The notes beneath the pieces are model-generated. The model searched no databases. It was given only the letters and a program-made list of their open reading frames with translations, and was not told the origin of the DNA. Made by a program: the position numbers and the translations under genes. A stretch of DNA of 21,407 nucleotides from a virus. The DNA is taken from positions 1 to 21,407 of IMG/VR virus record IMGVR_UViG_3300031784_000226, one strand, 5' to 3'. Positions 18,659 to 21,407 of this stretch are shown here, one piece after another (the stretch's first letter is position 1; the number at the start of each line of letters is the position of its first letter).

Positions 18659-20142
18659 CTCGAGAAGCAATAGCGAAAGAATTGCAGTCTAGAGCTAAAC
18701 CTTTGCGGATTGATAGGGAAACCCTTGAAAACTGCCCTCGCAGTGAATACATTGGGCAATTTCCGGTACCCACTGACTATGATCGGGTTATCGATGAAGA
18801 CTGTGACGTTTACGTCTCTGGAGTGAAAGTTATTTCTTTCAGGAAAAACCTCTTCCCCATTCTTTCTGACGGGTCTTCCAAACATAAGGAAACTTGGGAC
18901 TTTTTCCGAGCAGCTTCTAGAGAAGTTTACGGAACACAGAGAGGTGTTGTCGCAGGCACAGAGTTTACAACTCGCCCAGAGTCTCGTTTAACTAAGGGGC
19001 AAGTTGCTTTCTTCGCCGGTGCTTCAGTAGGCTTGACTGCAACGCTTGCCCAAGCGCGAGAGGCTCTAGAAAGCTCGTGTAAACTTACCAGCAAGACACT
19101 CAAGATCAAGTACATAAAGAAAGACTACCCCGAACTCGCGGAAAGAATGAAGCCCTTAGAGGCAGAGATTCGCACCCTAAACCCCAACGACCCGAAACTA
19201 GAAAGTCTGAGGAACCAAAGAAGAGAGCAACTTTGGAGTTGGTTTGAACCCTGGCTGCTGGAAGTTTGGCTGCCCTCGGAAAACAAAGTAGAAGAAGTTA
19301 AAAAAGTTTTAAACACTTATATTAGTTCTCAGTTAAATTTCAACCATTGCTACAGTAACGTCCTGGGGGCAATTGACCGTGGGGCAAGATTCCCCTATGG
19401 TCGTTTGAGCGGAACCACTCAGAGATACTACGAGCAGTTCTCAAAATACAGAGACATTTATTACGCGGCCTGCGAAGGTTTTAGGTACAATTTTCCGGAT
19501 ACTTGGAGCAAAGTTAAGGAAGTAATTTCAAGGGCTAAAGACCCTAACTACAACTTGTTCGGCACTGCCTTTACGAGCGTAACTCTAAACTTCAATTTCA
19601 AGACTGCCTACCACGTTGACAAGAACAACTTGAAAGGGAGTATGGCCGTCTTAACTGCTTTTACAAAAGGTGTTTATGAAGGCCACTACTTGGTGTTTCC
19701 CGAAGTTAAGCTAGCTTTCAACCTGAGAGACGGGGACTTTATCGTAGGGGACACTCAAGTCCTACTTCATGGTAACAGCCCCATGACAAAACTTACTGAA
19801 GACGCTGAGCGGGTTTCTCTGGTTTTCTACTCACGAGAGAACATGACCCGATTGGACGATCTTGAGTGCGAAGAATGCCGAAAACAGTTCATGAAGTTTT
19901 CACTTCAGTCTCTGAAAGAACGGGGCAAAGATCATAAAGATTGGAGAGGTGTTTGGCAAGGTATGTGGACTTCTCAAGAATGGCTAGACTTTAGAAAAGA
20001 AAGAAACTTGGAACACTGTTCAAACTCTAATTGGCAGCTTTCCTCGCCGTACGAGAACGAAGTTACTAAAGAGGTGAAGTTGTTCAAGGATGATCCAGGC
20101 GAAGGGTGGAAACTCGTACAAGTGTTTACACAAGATCGGTAA
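18655..20142 (+). CDS. TET/JBP-family 2OG-Fe(II) dioxygenase, paralogue 2
   Basis: 495 residues, translationally coupled to the ribbon-helix-helix gene. Catalytic residues are H320 and D322 (FKTAYHVDKNN), H372 (LLHGNSPM) and R386 (AERVSLVFYSREN, even closer to the TET motif than paralogue 1). Shared blocks with paralogue 1 run along the whole chain: EDCDVYVSGVKV near the start, AIDRGARFPYGRL, KDPNYNLFGT, GHYLVFPE, DDLECEEC and HCSNSN. It lacks the 30-residue N-terminal extension of paralogue 1 but has about 35 extra C-terminal residues (LSSPYENEVTKEVKLFKDDP and on). All metal and co-substrate residues are intact, so both copies look active. Substrate unknown. Confidence 0.82.
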   Translation: MTREAIAKELQSRAKPLRIDRETLENCPRSEYIGQFPVPTDYDRVIDEDCDVYVSGVKVISFRKNLFPILSDGSSKHKETWDFFRAASREVYGTQRGVVAGTEFTTRPESRLTKGQVAFFAGASVGLTATLAQAREALESSCKLTSKTLKIKYIKKDYPELAERMKPLEAEIRTLNPNDPKLESLRNQRREQLWSWFEPWLLEVWLPSENKVEEVKKVLNTYISSQLNFNHCYSNVLGAIDRGARFPYGRLSGTTQRYYEQFSKYRDIYYAACEGFRYNFPDTWSKVKEVISRAKDPNYNLFGTAFTSVTLNFNFKTAYHVDKNNLKGSMAVLTAFTKGVYEGHYLVFPEVKLAFNLRDGDFIVGDTQVLLHGNSPMTKLTEDAERVSLVFYSRENMTRLDDLECEECRKQFMKFSLQSLKERGKDHKDWRGVWQGMWTSQEWLDFRKERNLEHCSNSNWQLSSPYENEVTKEVKLFKDDPGEGWKLVQVFTQDR

Positions 20143-20150
20143 ACGCCCTT

Positions 20151-20197
20151 AAGCCTTCGGCTTCCCCCTTGTTTCTGCTTCGCATAAATGCTATGAT
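20151..20197 (+). promoter_or_regulatory. Cassette promoter placed directly at the DnaQ-like gene
   Basis: AAGCC-TTC-GGCTT (20151-20163) is a short terminator-like hairpin. -35 TTGTTT (20169-20174) and -10 TATGAT (20192-20197) are 17 bp apart. The spacer carries TTTCTGC/GCATAAA, a one-mismatch version of the inverted repeat at 10226-10242. The -10 box ends six bases before ATG 20204. Confidence 0.75.
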
Positions 20198-20203
20198 TGT
20201 TTT

Positions 20204-20800
20204 ATGGAAATCTATTTCAGCACAGACGTTGAGACCGACGGACCGATCCCCGGACCTAACAGCATGCTTTCGCTTGGGTCAGCTGCGTTTTCTCCTAAAG
20301 GAGAACTCTTGGGCACCTTCTCTGTGAACCTGGAGACCCTACCCGGAGCCGAGCCGGACCCCACTACCCAAGCGTGGTGGGAGGCCCACCCAAAGGCTTA
20401 CAGAGCCTCTCGGGAGCATACCTGGAGCCCGGACCAAGCCATGTTGCTCTTCTCGGGTTGGGTTGACCAGACCGTGAAAGCTAACAGTAACCAAGGTTCA
20501 GGTGGTCGGAAAGCCTTGCCCGTATTCGTGGGTTTTCCTGCAGGGTTTGACTTTCTTTTCGTGTATTGGTACCTCATTCGATTTACCGGGAAGTCCCCAT
20601 TTAGCTTCTCGGCTCTTGACGGTAAGACCTATGCTATGGCCTTGCTCAAAAGAGGATACCGGGAGTCCACCAAACGGAACTACCCAAAGGAGTGGTTTCC
20701 ACTCGAAAACAAGCACACTCACATCGCTGTGGATGATGCCATCGAGCAAGGTCGTATTTTCTGCAATATGCTTCGACCCAATCTCAACATCCTATCTTAG
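20204..20800 (+). CDS. DnaQ-like DEDDh 3'-5' exonuclease
   Basis: 198 residues, starting right at its promoter. [11 protein letters not shown] (4-13 region) is exo motif I with D8 and E10. [17 protein letters not shown] (108-124) is motif II with D116, and [16 protein letters not shown] (171-186) is motif III with H173 and D178, the HxxxxD form of DEDDh enzymes. The family removes nucleotides from 3' ends of DNA or RNA, as in polymerase proofreading, RNase T and oligoribonuclease. No polymerase domain is attached. The stop overlaps the start of the next gene. Confidence 0.85.
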   Translation: MEIYFSTDVETDGPIPGPNSMLSLGSAAFSPKGELLGTFSVNLETLPGAEPDPTTQAWWEAHPKAYRASREHTWSPDQAMLLFSGWVDQTVKANSNQGSGGRKALPVFVGFPAGFDFLFVYWYLIRFTGKSPFSFSALDGKTYAMALLKRGYRESTKRNYPKEWFPLENKHTHIAVDDAIEQGRIFCNMLRPNLNILS

Positions 20801-20979
20801 TGACTAACAAAGTTAAAGAGTACTGCGAAAAACTTAGCTTGTCCCTGAAGTTAAGGGGAGAGGGAAACGAGGACGCGGAGGAGGCCTTGCTCGACGAGCT
20901 TGACCTTCTGTGGCTGAAGTTGTCGAGAGAAGAGGCCCAGTGGGTCAATGCCAATGTACTGTCGTTGTTACCTAACTAA
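20800..20979 (+). CDS. Small acidic helical protein, 59 aa
   Basis: GTG 20800 overlaps the stop of the exonuclease gene (TAGTGA). The product is two charged amphipathic helices: VKEYCEKLSLSLKLRGEG and, after an acidic link, EEALLDELDLLWLKLSREEA ending QWVNANVLSLLPN. The DELDLLW and E-A-QWVN pattern occurs in small phage proteins I have seen annotated as hypothetical. The gap-filling position supports it as a real gene. Confidence 0.6.
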   Translation: MTNKVKEYCEKLSLSLKLRGEGNEDAEEALLDELDLLWLKLSREEAQWVNANVLSLLPN

Positions 20980-20991
20980 TTGCCCACCGTG

Positions 20992-21407
20992 ATGAAAAAT
21001 CCTACTTTCCTACTCCAGTCCGGAGGACCACTACAAATCGAAAAGGTTGCGTGTAGTTTCTCCTGTTACCCCGTTCGATATTGCTCGTTTGATGATCTGT
21101 CGAAGTTAGACCCTAAAGGTTTCATGGCTACATTAATTCCTGTGGGATCGGTGGAATTTGTTCAAGCTTACAGTGAACACGCAGGTATTGTGCTACCTGA
21201 AGACTTTTCTTACGGGTACGGTGAGGAACTGGAAAAGTACCTCATGAGAGCCATTCGACAAGGGTCGTACGGTGAAGCTACCCCTGAAGAGTTTGTGAAG
21301 CCGACCACAATAAAGTTGTTTACCGGGGACATTAAAGGAGGTCTCGAACTGAAGTCACCTGGACTAATTTCCGATAACACTTCAGTGTGGATCTCTCAGG
21401 CTGTGCC
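20992..21407 (+). CDS. Probable R2K-type ATP-grasp protein (partial, N-terminal part)
   Basis: The frame from ATG 20992 stays open for 138 codons to the end of the window. It has FMATLIPVGSVEFVQAYSEH (49-68), then a linker with a Tyr/Gly-rich loop, and EEFVKPTTIKLFTGDIKGG with a later SVWISQAV. The PVGSVEFV and FVKP-x-x-x-KLFTG elements are typical of phage ATP-grasp proteins of the R2K group (DUF4343), which couple ATP use to ligation of a carboxylate to an amine. The ATP- and metal-binding C-terminal part lies outside the window, so the call rests on half a domain. Confidence 0.55.
   Translation, partial: MKNPTFLLQSGGPLQIEKVACSFSCYPVRYCSFDDLSKLDPKGFMATLIPVGSVEFVQAYSEHAGIVLPEDFSYGYGEELEKYLMRAIRQGSYGEATPEEFVKPTTIKLFTGDIKGGLELKSPGLISDNTSVWISQAV

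Noticed and set aside
16471-20142. Reading the two 495-aa proteins as prolyl hydroxylases or generic 2OG oxygenases
   Set aside because: The RVSLVFYSR motif directly after the distal HGN and the HxDxNN context fit TET/JBP enzymes better, though substrate remains open.
1-21407. CRISPR array, integrase, transposase or insertion sequence
   Set aside because: No regularly spaced repeats, no recombinase motifs and no terminal inverted repeats were seen.

Overview
The window looks like part of a tailed double-stranded DNA phage with a fairly large genome. Every convincing gene is on the + strand. Genes are short and tightly packed, often with ATGA or GTGA start/stop overlaps. Typical phage auxiliary functions are present: end-healing kinase and phosphatases, flap-type exonuclease, DnaQ-like exonuclease, dTMP kinase, SprT-like protease, DUF932 and phage-encoded tRNAs. 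There are no structural genes, no integrase and no rRNA. Few start codons have a clear Shine-Dalgarno sequence; most sit in an A/C-rich context such as AACAATG. A cyanobacterial host would fit but is only a guess.

Layout. 1-1390: the end of an unknown gene, a small gene, a tRNA-Lys(TTT) carrying a 39-nt insertion in its anticodon stem, a gene with a HicB-like C-terminal domain, then a second tRNA 3' half that nearly repeats the tRNA-Lys 3' half. 1420-4451: DUF932 gene and a run of small unknown genes. 4476-5483: tRNA-Arg(TCT), an odd class-II-like tRNA and tRNA-Ser(CGA), between two small genes that share an exact 24-nt C-terminal segment. 5580-7690: a possible DSBH/cupin protein, a primase-like protein and a HxGH nucleotidyltransferase. 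7720-10170: polynucleotide-kinase-like P-loop kinase, PPP-type phosphatase, 5'-3' exonuclease and a membrane protein. 10206-14595: an overlapping train of small genes with a HAD 3'-phosphatase (T4 Pnkp type) and dTMP kinase. 14605-16405: an unknown gene and a SprT-like protease with their own promoters and terminators. 16471-20142: two tandem paralogous TET/JBP-type 2-oxoglutarate/Fe(II) dioxygenases, separated by an apparently frameshifted small gene and a ribbon-helix-helix protein. 20151-21407: DnaQ-like exonuclease, a small gene and the start of a probable R2K-type ATP-grasp protein.

How it may work together. A recurring intergenic cassette starts transcription at eight places: a GGGCGGTTTCCGCCC-like hairpin, a -35 box, a spacer that is often palindromic, and a TATAGT/TATAAT -10 box. 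The CGGTT core lies 34-36 bp before the -10 box every time. At four genes the -10 box ends only 5-6 nt before ATG, which predicts leaderless mRNAs. The dioxygenase pair suggests that DNA bases are oxidised, probably 5-methylcytosine or thymine, but no methyltransferase or glycosyltransferase lies in the window. The kinase, HAD phosphatase and PPP phosphatase look like a dispersed nucleic-acid end-healing set.
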